From contig NZ_CP065915.1 in NCBI RefSeq assembly GCF_016134045.1, positions 3,414,501 through 3,478,500 on the forward strand: a stretch of 64,000 nt of DNA, given 5' to 3'. Both the position numbers and the translations under genes were made by a program. The stretch's first letter is position 1; the number at the start of each line of letters is the position of its first letter. Positions 17,491-26,744 of the stretch are shown piece after piece. The DNA is from Pelagovum pacificum (GTDB lineage: Bacteria > Pseudomonadota > Alphaproteobacteria > Rhodobacterales > Rhodobacteraceae). The notes under the pieces are model-generated. The model was not told where the DNA came from and did not search any database. It saw only the letters and a program-made list of their open reading frames with translations.

Positions 17491-17653
17491 CACCATATAC
17501 CGCGAAGGGTGCCTCAAGCCGTGCTGCGGTGATGAGTTCCGCCGCCGCAACGGTCGAGGTCGTTTCCAGCTGTTGCGCAAGCCGGTGCATGTCGTTGGCG
17601 TCCGCGAACGCCTTCAGATCGGCCAGCACGTCAAGGATCCACTTGTTTCCCAT
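17444..17653 (-). CDS. Small uncharacterised protein overlapping the luxR start
   Basis: 69 aa, beginning MGNKWILDVLADLKAFADAN and continuing as an amphipathic helical protein for about 50 residues (DMHRLAQQLETTSTVAAAEL). RBS GAGGGTGG precedes the ATG. Its last 47-53 bp overlap the start of luxR in another frame, so ribosomes finishing it could restart on luxR. Coding looks genuine: it fills the only gap before luxR, has a good RBS and a soluble-helix composition. Function unknown; it may be a modulator of LuxR or only a coupling leader. Confidence 0.65.
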   Translation of the reverse strand: MGNKWILDVLADLKAFADANDMHRLAQQLETTSTVAAAELITAARLEAPFAVYGDGSKSRIRFGKAAES

Positions 17654-17658
17654 GGACC

Positions 17659-17701
17659 ACCCTCATTGGTAGAAGTTAACGTTATATTACCAACTCAGGG
17701 T
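17659..17701 (-). promoter_or_regulatory. Inverted repeat over the RBS of the luxR leader ORF
   Basis: Two nested arm pairs, ACCCT/AGGGT outside and TTGGTA/TACCAA inside, surround an AT-rich 16-bp centre. The repeat ends 5 bp before the ATG at 17653, and the AGGGT arm is part of the Shine-Dalgarno sequence. It may be a DNA operator or an mRNA hairpin that hides the RBS. Confidence 0.5.
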
Positions 17702-17799
17702 AGCACTCGCGGTTTTCGTGAACCATTCGCCGTTTCTATCCCCCCAAAAATAGCGGGGGTCGCATCGGACAAGTCCCTGAGTTCACAGAATGCGATCTG

Positions 17800-19134
17800 T
17801 CAGTCGCCTGTGAAATGGTGCTCGATCGTTCGGGCGTAGAAACGAACAATTTGCTCGCCACCGTCCGCGACCTCTCCGTCGCCGGAAACCACTTTCCGGC
17901 TGGTGAGACGCTCCATCCCGCGTCGGGCGACCTCTTCGCCGTTTCCCGCGGCCCTCGGGATACCCCCGGCATCGAGCCTCTCCAGCGCGGCTTCGACATG
18001 ACGGGCGATCTCTTCCCCGCGTGCTCCGGCCAGGATCGCGCGCGCGACGAGCGGCACCGGTGGCGCGGGCATCCCGCTGTCGAGCCGCCTCATCAACTGC
18101 CCGCCGACCTGCTCCACGCTGCGATCCCCGATCTCCGACAGGGACAGTGGCGCGCCGAAGCTGACGCCGGCCTGGCCGAATTTCTGAAACCGGCGGGTCA
18201 CCCGCAGCCAAGCGTGGTGCAGCAAGACGCCGACCACCTTGATCGGCGACACGCCAAAGCGCCGTTCGCCCCGTGCGCCGGCCGCGATCAGCACCCGGTC
18301 CTCGAGCACGCGGTCGTAGTTGATCGAGACCGGCACGAACACGACTTCGCGCCCGTCCGGGTCGTAGCCATCGAGGATGTAGCTCAACAGACCCAGCTTC
18401 GGCTCCGCCAGTCGCCCGTCGAGGCTGAGGCCCCCTTCCGGGAAGAAGGCCTGCGTCACGCCTCCGTCCCGCGCCATCTGAACGTAGCGCGCCAGTACCT
18501 TGCGATAGAGCGCGGTGCGCGACCGGCGCCGGATGAAGAACGCCCCCATCGCCCGGATCATCGCCGACAGCGGCCAGATCCGCGCCCATTCGCCCACCGC
18601 ATAGGACAGCGACGTCGTGCCGCTGACCAAGTATGTCACCAGCACGTAGTCCATGTTGCTGCGATGGTTGATGACGAAGACGACCGTCGCGTCCTTCGGC
18701 ACCGCGTTCAGCGCGTCGTCGCCGTACCGCGCGATCCGCACATTGTAGAGCGACCGCGCCAGCCACCGCGCGGCGCGCGTGCCGATGGCGAAATAGGCCG
18801 TGGCGGAGAAGGCTGGTACAATCTCCCGAGCGTAGCGGCGGGCTGTCTCGAACGCGACGTTCTCCGGTACGCCGTTTTCGCGCGCATGCTCGGCGATGGC
18901 GAGCGAGACCTCGGGGTCGTAGATCAGCCGCTGGATCATGTCGAAGCGCCGGGCCAGCTTGAACGGCTCGATCGGACGCTCGAGCCGGCTGTTGAGGCGG
19001 GCAACGAAATACTCCGCCCATTTGCGAAAGAACCAGCGGACCGACGGGATCAGGAAGTGGGACGCGAAGGTGATCGCCGCGAAAAGCAGGATCAAGATGA
19101 AAAGCCAGAGTGGCAGCGTCACGTCAGAGTTCAT
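17800..19134 (-). CDS. Glycerol-3-phosphate/1-acylglycerol-3-phosphate acyltransferase family protein
   Basis: The protein has 444 aa. One N-terminal membrane helix (LPLWLFILILLFAAITFASHFLI) is followed by a PlsC/PlsB-type acyltransferase domain with block I VINHRSNMDY (HX4D), block II GAFFIRRRSRTALYRK and block III FFPEGGLSLDGR. Such enzymes acylate glycerol phosphates in phospholipid synthesis at the inner membrane. It is longer than PlsC and shorter than E. coli PlsB, with extra helical regions at both ends. Monocistronic. Confidence 0.85.
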   Translation of the reverse strand: MNSDVTLPLWLFILILLFAAITFASHFLIPSVRWFFRKWAEYFVARLNSRLERPIEPFKLARRFDMIQRLIYDPEVSLAIAEHARENGVPENVAFETARRYAREIVPAFSATAYFAIGTRAARWLARSLYNVRIARYGDDALNAVPKDATVVFVINHRSNMDYVLVTYLVSGTTSLSYAVGEWARIWPLSAMIRAMGAFFIRRRSRTALYRKVLARYVQMARDGGVTQAFFPEGGLSLDGRLAEPKLGLLSYILDGYDPDGREVVFVPVSINYDRVLEDRVLIAAGARGERRFGVSPIKVVGVLLHHAWLRVTRRFQKFGQAGVSFGAPLSLSEIGDRSVEQVGGQLMRRLDSGMPAPPVPLVARAILAGARGEEIARHVEAALERLDAGGIPRAAGNGEEVARRGMERLTSRKVVSGDGEVADGGEQIVRFYARTIEHHFTGD

Positions 19135-19328
19135 TGCCGGACGCTGGCAGGGTTTTTCTCAACAGTAAATGCACCTTAGAGGTATTTCGCCACTGGCCCC
19201 GCCCGTCGAAACAATAGTGTTTTTAGCCAGGGCAAAAGCCAGAGATCAAAACTATCGCTTGCAATTCCTTTGACTTTCCTCTTCTTCGGCATTCAATCAA
19301 GACGATAACTACATAAAGGAAGTGTCGA

Positions 19329-19649
19329 ATGGCTGTTGATCTGAGCAAGTATTCCCGTACCGAACTGCTTCAACTCTCCCGCGACATCGAGAAACAGCTC
19401 GAACGCCTCGACAAGGAAGAACGCAAAGCAGCGCTCGAAGCCGCGGAACGCGCCGCCAAAGAGTACGGCTACTCTCTGTCCGATCTGACGTCGGCTACCG
19501 CTCCGAAATCTTCGAAGAAAGTTAACCCGCCGAAATACCGTAATCCGGAAGATCCGACCCAGACCTGGACCGGCAAAGGTCGTCGCCCGGAATGGATCAA
19601 GACGGCAGAAGAAAAGGGCGTTGAGCTCTCCAGCCTGGAAATCGGCTGA
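19329..19649 (+). CDS. H-NS family nucleoid-associated protein (HvrA-like)
   Basis: The protein has 106 aa. The N-terminal coiled coil (about 5-50, [20 protein letters not shown]) dimerises. The C-terminal DNA-binding motif [20 protein letters not shown] carries the classic H-NS TWTGxGRxP loop. H-NS proteins bind AT-rich DNA and silence acquired genes; HvrA in Rhodobacter regulates photosynthesis and nitrogen genes. RBS AAAGGAAG. The 190 bp upstream are AT-rich and probably a strong promoter. The stop overlaps the deoD ATG (TGATG). Confidence 0.92.
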   Translation: MAVDLSKYSRTELLQLSRDIEKQLERLDKEERKAALEAAERAAKEYGYSLSDLTSATAPKSSKKVNPPKYRNPEDPTQTWTGKGRRPEWIKTAEEKGVELSSLEIG

Positions 19650-20353
19650 TGACTGTCCACATCGGCGCCCCGGTCGGTCGGATCGCCGAAACCGTCCTTA
19701 TGCCCGGCGACCCTTACAGGGCTCGCTGGGCAGCGGAAACTTTTCTCGAGTCTGCTGAACTCGTCAATGAAACGCGCGGAATGCTGGGCTTCACGGGCAC
19801 GTGGCGCGGGCATCCGGTCACGATCCAGGGCTCCGGCATGGGAATGCCGTCCCTTTCGATCTACGCGAATGAGCTGATCCGCGACTACGGCGCCAAGACC
19901 TTGATAAGGATCGGCTCCTGCGGTGGAATGCAGAGCGATGTCGGTATTCGCGATGTGATCCTCGCCATGACGGCGAGTTCGATCAATACACCTTCAACGG
20001 GAATATTCCGGGAACTGAACTACGCGCCGCATGCGGATTTCGGCCTGCTGCGCGCCGCCGCCGATGCTGCGGCGGAGTCGGCAGCCAAAGTCCACGTTGG
20101 TGGAATTTATTCCTCGGACGTATTCTACGACGAGCGTCCCGATCTCAACGAGCAGATGGTCCGACACAACATCCTCGGGGTCGAGATGGAAACGGCGGAA
20201 CTCTATATTCTGGCAGCGCGCTATTCCGTGCGGGCGCTGTCGGTCCTCACTGTTTCGGATCACCTGCAGACCGGCGAGCAGCTGCCATCCGAGGAGCGGG
20301 AACGCTCTTTCGGCGACATGGTGGAAATCGCCTTGAAGGCGGCCTTCGCCTAA
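19649..20353 (+). CDS. deoD: Purine-nucleoside phosphorylase, hexameric DeoD type
   Basis: The protein has 234 aa, the usual length. Motifs: [22 protein letters not shown] at the N-terminus, [28 protein letters not shown] (nucleoside-binding Met-Glu) and [11 protein letters not shown] (catalytic Asp). It degrades purine (deoxy)nucleosides in the cytoplasm. Coupled to the H-NS gene by a one-base overlap. The stop overlaps by 4 bp the stop of the convergent DUF1989 gene. Confidence 0.95.
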   Translation: MTVHIGAPVGRIAETVLMPGDPYRARWAAETFLESAELVNETRGMLGFTGTWRGHPVTIQGSGMGMPSLSIYANELIRDYGAKTLIRIGSCGGMQSDVGIRDVILAMTASSINTPSTGIFRELNYAPHADFGLLRAAADAAAESAAKVHVGGIYSSDVFYDERPDLNEQMVRHNILGVEMETAELYILAARYSVRALSVLTVSDHLQTGEQLPSEERERSFGDMVEIALKAAFA

Positions 20354-21183
20354 CGCCCGTGGCTTCGGTCGTAGGAACTGACCTCGGGCGGTGTCCAATC
20401 GCCGAGGTCGCCTCCTTCCCAGACTTCCAGATCAATCGGGTGGCATTGGGCCGCGTCGCTGGAATGGCCCGACGCGCAATCTCCGCCGGGACAGGCACTC
20501 AATACCGCGAGCAGGTCGATCTCCGCGAACAGCAGCAGGTGATCGCCGGGTCTTACCGGGCTCGCCTTCATGAAATAGCGACCGGCGGCATCGAAGCCGG
20601 TGCACATGAAGACGTTGAGCACGTCGTGAACGTGCGGCTCCGCTTCGGTCGGTGAGAGGCCCGTCGCGTCCGCCAGCCCCCGTGTCAGGTTGGAGTGACA
20701 GCAATGGTGGTAGTCGTCCCCACCGAGCAACCGCCCGGTGTAGGGGTCGCACCGGGTCCCGATGACGTCGTGCACCCGCCCGCCGTAATGGTCGGTCCCG
20801 TACCAGCGCAACGTGTCCTCGACGATCGTCGCCATCGGGCGCAGGTAGGGCAGGCAGGACCAGAGCCGGTCACCCTCGGTCACGTGCGTGCCATGCAGCG
20901 CCCGCGTCTTGCCGGAGAAGAAGCGCTCGTCGAGGTTGTCGTCGGCGAAGAGGTTCAGATCCCCGACTTGGGGCCCGTCGACCGACACGATCTTTAGGAA
21001 ACTGCCCGCCGGAACCCGGACCGACGCCGCATCGCGCGGCGGCGCCGTGACCGTCCTGCGGTGCGTCGCACCGATCCACGCGGACCGGTAAAGCTCCATG
21101 TCCGGCTGCGGCAGATCCGACGCGTCGTAGACGAGCACCGGGGCGATCTCGCGGCGGGCGGCGGCGTCTTCCGGATCTGTCAT
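20350..21183 (-). CDS. DUF1989 family protein (urea carboxylase-associated type)
   Basis: The protein has 277 aa. It has the DUF1989 core: a [20 protein letters not shown] segment, then [20 protein letters not shown], the Cys/His-rich [12 protein letters not shown] and [12 protein letters not shown], consistent with a metal site. Family members occur with urea-carboxylase and aminomethyltransferase genes; biochemical function is not settled. I chose the ATG at 21183, where the compact protein begins; the RBS is weak (AGG). Divergent from the DUF6455 gene. Confidence 0.85.
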   Translation of the reverse strand: MTDPEDAAARREIAPVLVYDASDLPQPDMELYRSAWIGATHRRTVTAPPRDAASVRVPAGSFLKIVSVDGPQVGDLNLFADDNLDERFFSGKTRALHGTHVTEGDRLWSCLPYLRPMATIVEDTLRWYGTDHYGGRVHDVIGTRCDPYTGRLLGGDDYHHCCHSNLTRGLADATGLSPTEAEPHVHDVLNVFMCTGFDAAGRYFMKASPVRPGDHLLLFAEIDLLAVLSACPGGDCASGHSSDAAQCHPIDLEVWEGGDLGDWTPPEVSSYDRSHGR

Positions 21184-21269
21184 CGGCCTGGCTTTCTGAT
21201 CGGGATCAAGGACATGCGACTGTCGGCTCGTAGTCTGTGCTGACCACACATGCCCTCCGGAGCTCGCCC

Positions 21270-21551
21270 ATGTCCACCAGTTCGCCCGAAACAGCCCACC
21301 CCGCACACCGGGAAAACCGTGCCGAACTGCGCGAGCGCCTGACTCGCATGCACGGAATGGCGGCGAACTTCGGTATTCCGGGCGAGGTGCTGGCCATCAG
21401 CGGCGTCGGGGCCGAAGCAGCACGGGTCTGCGCCAACTGCGGTCACCAGGTAGCCTGCCGCGAAGTGACGGCGCAGGAGACGGCGCCGGCGCGCTGCGGC
21501 TTCTGCCCCAACGCGCCGACGTTCGAAATGCTGGCCGCTACGCTTCGCTAG
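21270..21551 (+). CDS. DUF6455 family small zinc-ribbon-like protein
   Basis: The protein has 93 aa. The C-terminal half contains CANCGHQVACREV and RCGFCPNAPTFEML, cysteine pairs typical of DUF6455, a small family of Rhodobacterales. Probably metal-binding; function unknown. Start ATG 21270 after CCGGAGC. Its last 14 bp overlap the end of convergent creD. Confidence 0.75.
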   Translation: MSTSSPETAHPAHRENRAELRERLTRMHGMAANFGIPGEVLAISGVGAEAARVCANCGHQVACREVTAQETAPARCGFCPNAPTFEMLAATLR

Positions 21552-22911
21552 GCGCCGGGGGCTTGGGCCGGGGCGCGAACCACGGCGTGCGCTTGGGTCG
21601 GTCGCTGCCGTACCAATCCTCGTTCCTCGTCGCGAACATCGTTCCGGCGAGCGCCGCGAAGGCGAGCGTCGCGCCAGTGACGAGCGCATAATCCTCGGAC
21701 TGCAGGATGAGGTAGAGCACCGCGTAAAGCACCGCCAGCGTCGCGCCGAGCACGAAGCTGCGTCGCCCCAGCCGCAGCCCGGTTATTCCGTAGGCCGTCA
21801 GCAGGACCGTCACCGCGCCCGCAGACAAGGCATAGGCGGCACCGAAACCGATCTGTTCCGCATAGGCCACCATCAGCAGGACGAAGAGGCTCTGCGCCAG
21901 TCCGATCAGGATGTACTGCACCGGGTGCGCCGGCTTTTCCTGCCGGCGTTCGATCAGCAGAACGGTCAGGAAAGTCAGCGCTATGTAGAGGATACCGTAG
22001 CGCGCAGCGCGGTAGGCCTGTTGATAGAAGTCGTTTGGCTGGAAGTAGCGCAGACCGAAGACCTCTGACCGGGACGATTGGCTAAAACCCCCGCGCGAGA
22101 CCTGCGGCAAACTGCGGGCAAGGTGCGGGATCGTCCAGCGCGCGCTGAAGCCCTCCTCGCTGACGTCCGCCTCGTCCGGCAGGAACGCGCCCGAAAAACT
22201 CGGGTGTGGCCAGTCGCCAGAGAGGCTCACCCGACTGGTGCGACCCACCGGCGCGACCCAGAGTGCCCCGGCCCCGTTGAAGCCGAGCGCCAGCGTGAAG
22301 CCTTCTCGCTCCCTCGGATCGCCGATTGCGGCAACGATCCCCGCCTCGCTGCCGCCCGCGACAAGGGGCTCGAGCGCGAAGCTCTCTCCGCCCTCTTGCA
22401 GCAGCGCCTCGCCGCGCAACGCGCGGTTCGATCCGAGGCCAAGCCGCACCTCTGCCTGATCCCACAGGATCGTCTCGTTCGGGCCGAGCGCGTCCTCCAC
22501 CGCGTCGAGGTCGAACTCGAAGGCGAAGTCGGCATCGGCGACGTAGACCGGCACTTCGAAAATCCCGCGGCTGCGGCTTTCGGAGCGCGTGTCCACAGTC
22601 AGGTCGAACTGCTCCGGGTAGACGTAGACCGGGGACTTCGGCCGGATCTCGGTCACTTGCCGGGGGCGGCTGGTCACCGGATCACCGTCAGGCTGGGAGA
22701 CCTCGACCAGCACCGCCCCTTCGACCGGGATCACCAGTTGCGGACCGGCGATCTGCTGTGTGCCGCCCCACTCCTCGCCGATCGAGGCGATGGTCTGGCG
22801 CGAATAATCCGCACGTTCGTCGATGATGGCACCGACGAAGAACAGCGGGATGAACATGAACAGGGTAAGCACCCCGACGATGAAAAAGCGGGTGCCGGCG
22901 GACCTGAGCAT
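21538..22911 (-). CDS. creD: Inner membrane protein CreD family
   Basis: The protein has 457 aa: an N-terminal membrane helix (RFFIVGVLTLFMFIPLFFVGAI), a large periplasmic domain (about 35-300), then five to six closely spaced membrane helices (YILIGLAQSLFVLLMVAYAE and following). This is the CreD (PF06123) layout. CreD belongs to the CreBC regulon in enterobacteria, but no creBC genes are near here. Role in envelope homeostasis is only inferred. Confidence 0.88.
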   Translation of the reverse strand: MLRSAGTRFFIVGVLTLFMFIPLFFVGAIIDERADYSRQTIASIGEEWGGTQQIAGPQLVIPVEGAVLVEVSQPDGDPVTSRPRQVTEIRPKSPVYVYPEQFDLTVDTRSESRSRGIFEVPVYVADADFAFEFDLDAVEDALGPNETILWDQAEVRLGLGSNRALRGEALLQEGGESFALEPLVAGGSEAGIVAAIGDPREREGFTLALGFNGAGALWVAPVGRTSRVSLSGDWPHPSFSGAFLPDEADVSEEGFSARWTIPHLARSLPQVSRGGFSQSSRSEVFGLRYFQPNDFYQQAYRAARYGILYIALTFLTVLLIERRQEKPAHPVQYILIGLAQSLFVLLMVAYAEQIGFGAAYALSAGAVTVLLTAYGITGLRLGRRSFVLGATLAVLYAVLYLILQSEDYALVTGATLAFAALAGTMFATRNEDWYGSDRPKRTPWFAPRPKPPAPSEA

Positions 22912-23013
22912 CCTGAACCTCCTTTGGACATGGTCCCTCAGGCCTAGGCGACCGGGTTCACAGGCCGACGGGAGCGTTCACTCAGGAGATGTGCAAACCT
23001 TGCGGCGACAACG

Positions 23014-23045
23014 AAAAAGGGTGCCCGCAGGACGGACACCCTTTG
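23014..23045 (-). terminator. Intrinsic terminator of the sdh operon
   Basis: On the minus strand a stem of about 11 bp (AAAGGGTGTCC pairing with GGGCACCCTTT, one G-U) is followed by TTTTT. It begins about 20 bp after the sdhB stop and is the clearest rho-independent terminator in the window. Confidence 0.85.
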
Positions 23046-23066
23046 CAGACTTCGGTCGGTTGCGGA

Positions 23067-23846
23067 TCAGACGATCCGTTCGACCATCATCTTCTTGATA
23101 TGTGCGATCGCCGCCGCCGGGTTCAGGCCCTTGGGGCAGGTCTTGGCGCAGTTCATGATCGTGTGGCAACGATAGAGCTTGAACGGATCCTCGAGGTCGT
23201 CCAGCCGCTCACCCGTCGCCTCGTCCCGGCTGTCGATGATCCAGCGGTAGGCGTGGAGCAGCGCCGCGGGCCCGAGGTAGCGGTCGGAGTTCCACCAGTA
23301 GCTCGGGCAGGCGGTCGAGCAGGAGGCGCACATCACGCACTCATAAAGCCCGTCGAGCTTCTTGCGATCCTCGATCGACTGCTTCCACTCCTTCGCGGGG
23401 CGGTTCGTCTTCGTCTCGAGCCACGGCATGATGCTGGCGTGCTGGGCGTAGAAGTGCGTCAGGTCGGGGATCAGATCCTTGACCACCGGCATATGCGGCA
23501 AGGGGTAGATCTTGATGTCCCCGTCGATCTCGTCGAGGCCGTAGATACAGGCCAGCGTGTTGATCCCGTCGATGTTCATCGCGCAGGAGCCGCAGATCCC
23601 CTCCCGGCAGGAGCGCCGGAAGGTGAGCGTCGGGTCGATCTCGTTCTTGATCTTGATGAGCGCGTCCAGGACCATCGGCCCGCAGTTGTCCATGTCGATC
23701 CAGTAGGTATCCAGCCGCGGGTTTTTCCCGTCGTCGGGATTCCAGCGGTAGACATCCACCTTGCGGAGGTTGGTCGCGCCCGAGGGCTTCGGCCATGTCT
23801 TGCCGACGGTGATGCGGCTGTTCTTGGGAAGCGTCAGTTGGACCAT
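23067..23846 (-). CDS. sdhB: Succinate dehydrogenase iron-sulfur subunit
   Basis: The protein has 259 aa. The 2Fe-2S ligands are C80, C85, C88 and C100 (CREGICGSC). The 4Fe-4S and 3Fe-4S clusters are bound by C170, C173, C176, C180 ([11 protein letters not shown]) and C227, C233, C237 ([11 protein letters not shown]). It transfers electrons from SdhA flavin to quinone in complex II. It is last in the operon sdhC-sdhD-sdhA-two lipoproteins-sdhB, with a strong terminator after it. Confidence 0.97.
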   Translation of the reverse strand: MVQLTLPKNSRITVGKTWPKPSGATNLRKVDVYRWNPDDGKNPRLDTYWIDMDNCGPMVLDALIKIKNEIDPTLTFRRSCREGICGSCAMNIDGINTLACIYGLDEIDGDIKIYPLPHMPVVKDLIPDLTHFYAQHASIMPWLETKTNRPAKEWKQSIEDRKKLDGLYECVMCASCSTACPSYWWNSDRYLGPAALLHAYRWIIDSRDEATGERLDDLEDPFKLYRCHTIMNCAKTCPKGLNPAAAIAHIKKMMVERIV

Positions 23847-23876
23847 TTCAGGCTCATCCTTCCGGTTTCTTGTCTG

Positions 23877-24218
23877 TTACGCGGCCGTGGCGCAGGCCGT
23901 CGTTGCAGGGCGCGACAGGATGTCAGCGATCAGCAGAACGACGTCGGGCGACGGGGACGCGGCGTTGGTTTCCGCGATGCGATTGATCTCGTCCTGGCTG
24001 GCGTTGTCGATGACGCAGTCGGACACGGCACCGCCAAGCTCACCCGGGACCTGGGCCGACACGACGGGCACGACAACTTCGCGCGCTTCGGCCGGGGTCG
24101 CCGGCGCGGGGCCGGTCGCCACGGGCGCGGTCGAGACGGGGTTCGACATCGGCACGCCATCGCTACAGGCGGCGAGGCCGGCAAAGGCGGCGATCAGAAG
24201 CGGCAGGCGAAGGGTCAT
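23877..24218 (-). CDS. Small lipoprotein of unknown function inside the sdh operon
   Basis: The protein has 113 aa. The signal and lipobox are MTLRLPLLIAAFAGLAAC, with lipidated Cys18; the rest is Pro/Ala/Val-rich with two further cysteines (SDCVID, TTACATAA) that could form a disulfide. The ATG at 24218 is preferred over 24230 because GGAGA lies at the right distance. It lies between sdhA and sdhB. No homologue is recognised. Confidence 0.72.
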   Translation of the reverse strand: MTLRLPLLIAAFAGLAACSDGVPMSNPVSTAPVATGPAPATPAEAREVVVPVVSAQVPGELGGAVSDCVIDNASQDEINRIAETNAASPSPDVVLLIADILSRPATTACATAA

Positions 24219-24237
24219 GGTAGTCTCCATCTTGGTA

Positions 24238-24528
24238 TTACGGCGCGCCGGGGCGTGTGGCGGGCACCTCTCCCGTCAGATCATAGACACAGGAGCGGTA
24301 GACCGCCAAAGGATCCCGTCCGCGCAGGTAGTCGGAACTGACGGACACTTCCGCACCGCCGAACCCGCCGGATCGGGAGTTCATGCCGACCGTCACACTG
24401 CCCTGCGGACCTTCCGCCGCCCTCGCCCGGTCCTCGCAGCGGCGACTCGCCTGCTCCGGGCTGACCGGGCCACAGGCCGCGACGCCGGCAAGCAGCAGGA
24501 CAAGGGGAGAGAACCGCAGCAGCGTCAC
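24238..24528 (-). CDS. Second small lipoprotein inside the sdh operon
   Basis: The protein has 96 aa. Lipobox LLLLAGVAAC ends at Cys19, and the mature part (RRCEDRARAAEGPQGSVTVG; YRSCVYDLTGEVP) has two cysteines that could pair. The gene starts 7 bp after the sdhA stop, so it is cotranscribed. Function unknown; its place suggests expression with complex II, not membership of the enzyme. Confidence 0.72.
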   Translation of the reverse strand: MTLLRFSPLVLLLAGVAACGPVSPEQASRRCEDRARAAEGPQGSVTVGMNSRSGGFGGAEVSVSSDYLRGRDPLAVYRSCVYDLTGEVPATRPGAP

Positions 24529-24535
24529 GCGTCCC

Positions 24536-26341
24536 TCAGTACACCCGCGCCTTGGGCGCGATCTTCTTCAGGTCGATGCCGCCCTCGTCCAGCTTGGTCA
24601 GCGGGTCGAGGTGAACTGGACGATAGTCGAGCCGGACCTCGTTGCCGTCGACCCAGGCCAGCGAGTGCTTGCGCCAGTTCTCGTCGTCGCGATCGGGGTA
24701 ATCCTCGTGCGCATGGGCGCCGCGGCTTTCCTTCCGCGCCTCGGCCCCGATCACGGTGGCCAGCGCGTTCGGCATGAGGTTGGTCAGCTCGAGCGTCTCC
24801 ATGAGGTCGGAGTTCCAGACGAGGCTCCGGTCGGTCACGTGCAGGTCTCCCTGCTTGGCGGCCACGCTCTTCATCTTCTCGACACCTTCGGCGAGCGTAT
24901 TGTCGGTGCGGAAGACTGCGGCGTCGTCCTGCATGGTCTTCTGCATCTCGAGCCGCAGTTCGGCGGTCGGCGTGCCGCCGCTGGCGTTGCGCAGCCCGTC
25001 GAACCGGTCGAAGGCCTTTTCGATCGCGGCGGCGGTCGGCGTCGGCACGGCGCTTTCGCGGTCGACGACGGCACCGGCGCGGATCGCCGCGGCGCGACCG
25101 AACACAACGAGGTCGATCAGCGAGTTCGACCCGAGGCGGTTCGCCCCGTGAACCGAGGCGCAGCCGGCCTCACCCACGGCCATCAGGCCAGGCGCCACGG
25201 CATCCGGCGAATCGGCGGTCGGGTTCAGCACCTCGCCCCAGTAGTTCGTCGGGATGCCGCCCATGTTGTAGTGCACCGTCGGCAGCACCGGGATCGGCTC
25301 TTTCGTCAGGTCGACACCGGCGAAGATACGCGCCGATTCCGAGATGCCCGGCAGCCGCTCCGCCAGCGTTTCCGGCGGCAGGTGGTTGAGGTGAAGGTGA
25401 ATGTGGTCGCCGTTCTCCCCGACGCCCCGGCCTTCGCGGATCTCCATCGTCATGCAGCGGCTGACGACGTCGCGAGAGGCGAGGTCCTTGTAGGTCGGCG
25501 CATAGCGCTCCATGAAACGCTCGCCTTCGGAATTCGTCAGGTAGCCGCCTTCGCCCCGTGCACCTTCCGTGATGAGGCAGCCGGATCCGTAGATCCCGGT
25601 CGGGTGGAACTGCACGAACTCCATGTCCTGAAGCGGCAGGCCGGCGCGGGCGATCATGCCGCCCCCGTCGCCGGTGCAGGTGTGCGCCGACGTGGCCGAG
25701 AAGTAGGCCCGGCCGTAACCGCCGGTCGCCAGCACCACCATCTTGGCGGAGAAGACGTGCATCGTGCCGTCATCCAGCTTCCACGCCAGAACACCGTTGC
25801 AGACACCGTCGTCGCTCATCAGCAAGTCGATGGCGAAATATTCGATGTAGAACTCGGCCTGCTCCTTGAGGGACTGGCCATAGAGCGTGTGCAGGATCGC
25901 GTGACCGGTCCGGTCGGCGGCGGCACAGGTGCGCTGCACCGGCGGGCCTTCCCCGAACTCGGTCGTGTGTCCGCCGAACGGGCGCTGGTAGATCTTGCCC
26001 TCTTCGGTGCGCGAGAACGGCACGCCGTAATGCTCAAGCTCGTAGACCGCCTTCGGCGCTTCCCGGGCGAGGTATTCCATCGCGTCCGTATCGCCGAGCC
26101 AGTCGGAGCCTTTCACCGTGTCGTACATGTGCCACTGCCAGTTGTCGGGGCCCATGTTTGACAGCGACGCGGCGATGCCGCCCTGCGCGGCGACGGTGTG
26201 CGAGCGGGTCGGAAACACCTTGGTGATACAGGCGGTGCGAAGCCCCTGCTCCGCCATGCCGAGCGTCGCGCGGAGGCCGGCGCCGCCGGCACCAACCACG
26301 ATGACGTCGTATTCGTGGGTCTCGTATTCGTAAGCGGCCAT
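24536..26341 (-). CDS. sdhA: Succinate dehydrogenase flavoprotein subunit
   Basis: The protein has 601 aa. The dinucleotide fold is [20 protein letters not shown], the covalent FAD-His region is [16 protein letters not shown], and [21 protein letters not shown] follows. [18 protein letters not shown] holds the catalytic Arg region. It oxidises succinate to fumarate on the cytoplasmic face of complex II. RBS GGGAG precedes the ATG. Confidence 0.98.
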   Translation of the reverse strand: MAAYEYETHEYDVIVVGAGGAGLRATLGMAEQGLRTACITKVFPTRSHTVAAQGGIAASLSNMGPDNWQWHMYDTVKGSDWLGDTDAMEYLAREAPKAVYELEHYGVPFSRTEEGKIYQRPFGGHTTEFGEGPPVQRTCAAADRTGHAILHTLYGQSLKEQAEFYIEYFAIDLLMSDDGVCNGVLAWKLDDGTMHVFSAKMVVLATGGYGRAYFSATSAHTCTGDGGGMIARAGLPLQDMEFVQFHPTGIYGSGCLITEGARGEGGYLTNSEGERFMERYAPTYKDLASRDVVSRCMTMEIREGRGVGENGDHIHLHLNHLPPETLAERLPGISESARIFAGVDLTKEPIPVLPTVHYNMGGIPTNYWGEVLNPTADSPDAVAPGLMAVGEAGCASVHGANRLGSNSLIDLVVFGRAAAIRAGAVVDRESAVPTPTAAAIEKAFDRFDGLRNASGGTPTAELRLEMQKTMQDDAAVFRTDNTLAEGVEKMKSVAAKQGDLHVTDRSLVWNSDLMETLELTNLMPNALATVIGAEARKESRGAHAHEDYPDRDDENWRKHSLAWVDGNEVRLDYRPVHLDPLTKLDEGGIDLKKIAPKARVY

Positions 26342-26359
26342 CTGGTCAGGCTCCCTGGA

Positions 26360-26731
26360 TCACAGCGCGAGGCGGGCGATCGCGAACGCGCCCGCTGCGG
26401 CGGCGGCATAGCTGATGCAGATCATCGCGATCAGCAGCACCTGGCGGGTCAAACCGCCGAAATAGTCTTCGATGGCGACCTGCACACCGCCGCGGAAGTG
26501 GAACCACCCCACGAGCAGGAACAGGATCGCGACGATGGCCGGGAACGGACGGTGATAGTAGACGACCGCCTCCTCGTAACCCATGCCCAGCGCGCTGCCG
26601 AAGGTGAAGACGAACAGGACGGTCAGCGGCACCAGCGCGGTGGACGACACCATCATCTGCCAGTGATGCTCCGTCCCCGTCTTTGCGGAGCCGAGCCCGT
26701 TGGCGCGTTTGCGATCGGTCAGGAAAGCCAT
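26360..26731 (-). CDS. sdhD: Succinate dehydrogenase membrane anchor subunit
   Basis: The protein has 123 aa and three membrane helices (about 31-50, 60-80, 95-118). The segment HHWQMMVSSTALVPLTVLFVF starts helix one, and WFHFRGGVQVAIEDYFGG matches the SdhD pattern. With SdhC it binds heme b and quinone. RBS GAGGAGGAG; follows sdhC by 13 bp. Confidence 0.93.
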   Translation of the reverse strand: MAFLTDRKRANGLGSAKTGTEHHWQMMVSSTALVPLTVLFVFTFGSALGMGYEEAVVYYHRPFPAIVAILFLLVGWFHFRGGVQVAIEDYFGGLTRQVLLIAMICISYAAAAAGAFAIARLAL

Positions 26732-26744
26732 GTGCTCCTCCTCC

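Noticed and set aside
17491..17580. Longer luxR start at 17580
   Set aside because: The extra N-terminal residues are Arg/Pro/Ser-rich, unlike LuxR proteins, and lie entirely inside the small upstream ORF; Met at 17490/17496 fits the family.
17734..17765. CCCCC/GGGGG hairpin after the acyltransferase gene as a terminator
   Set aside because: Only five to six G-C pairs, and on the coding strand the T-run lies in the loop rather than after the stem.
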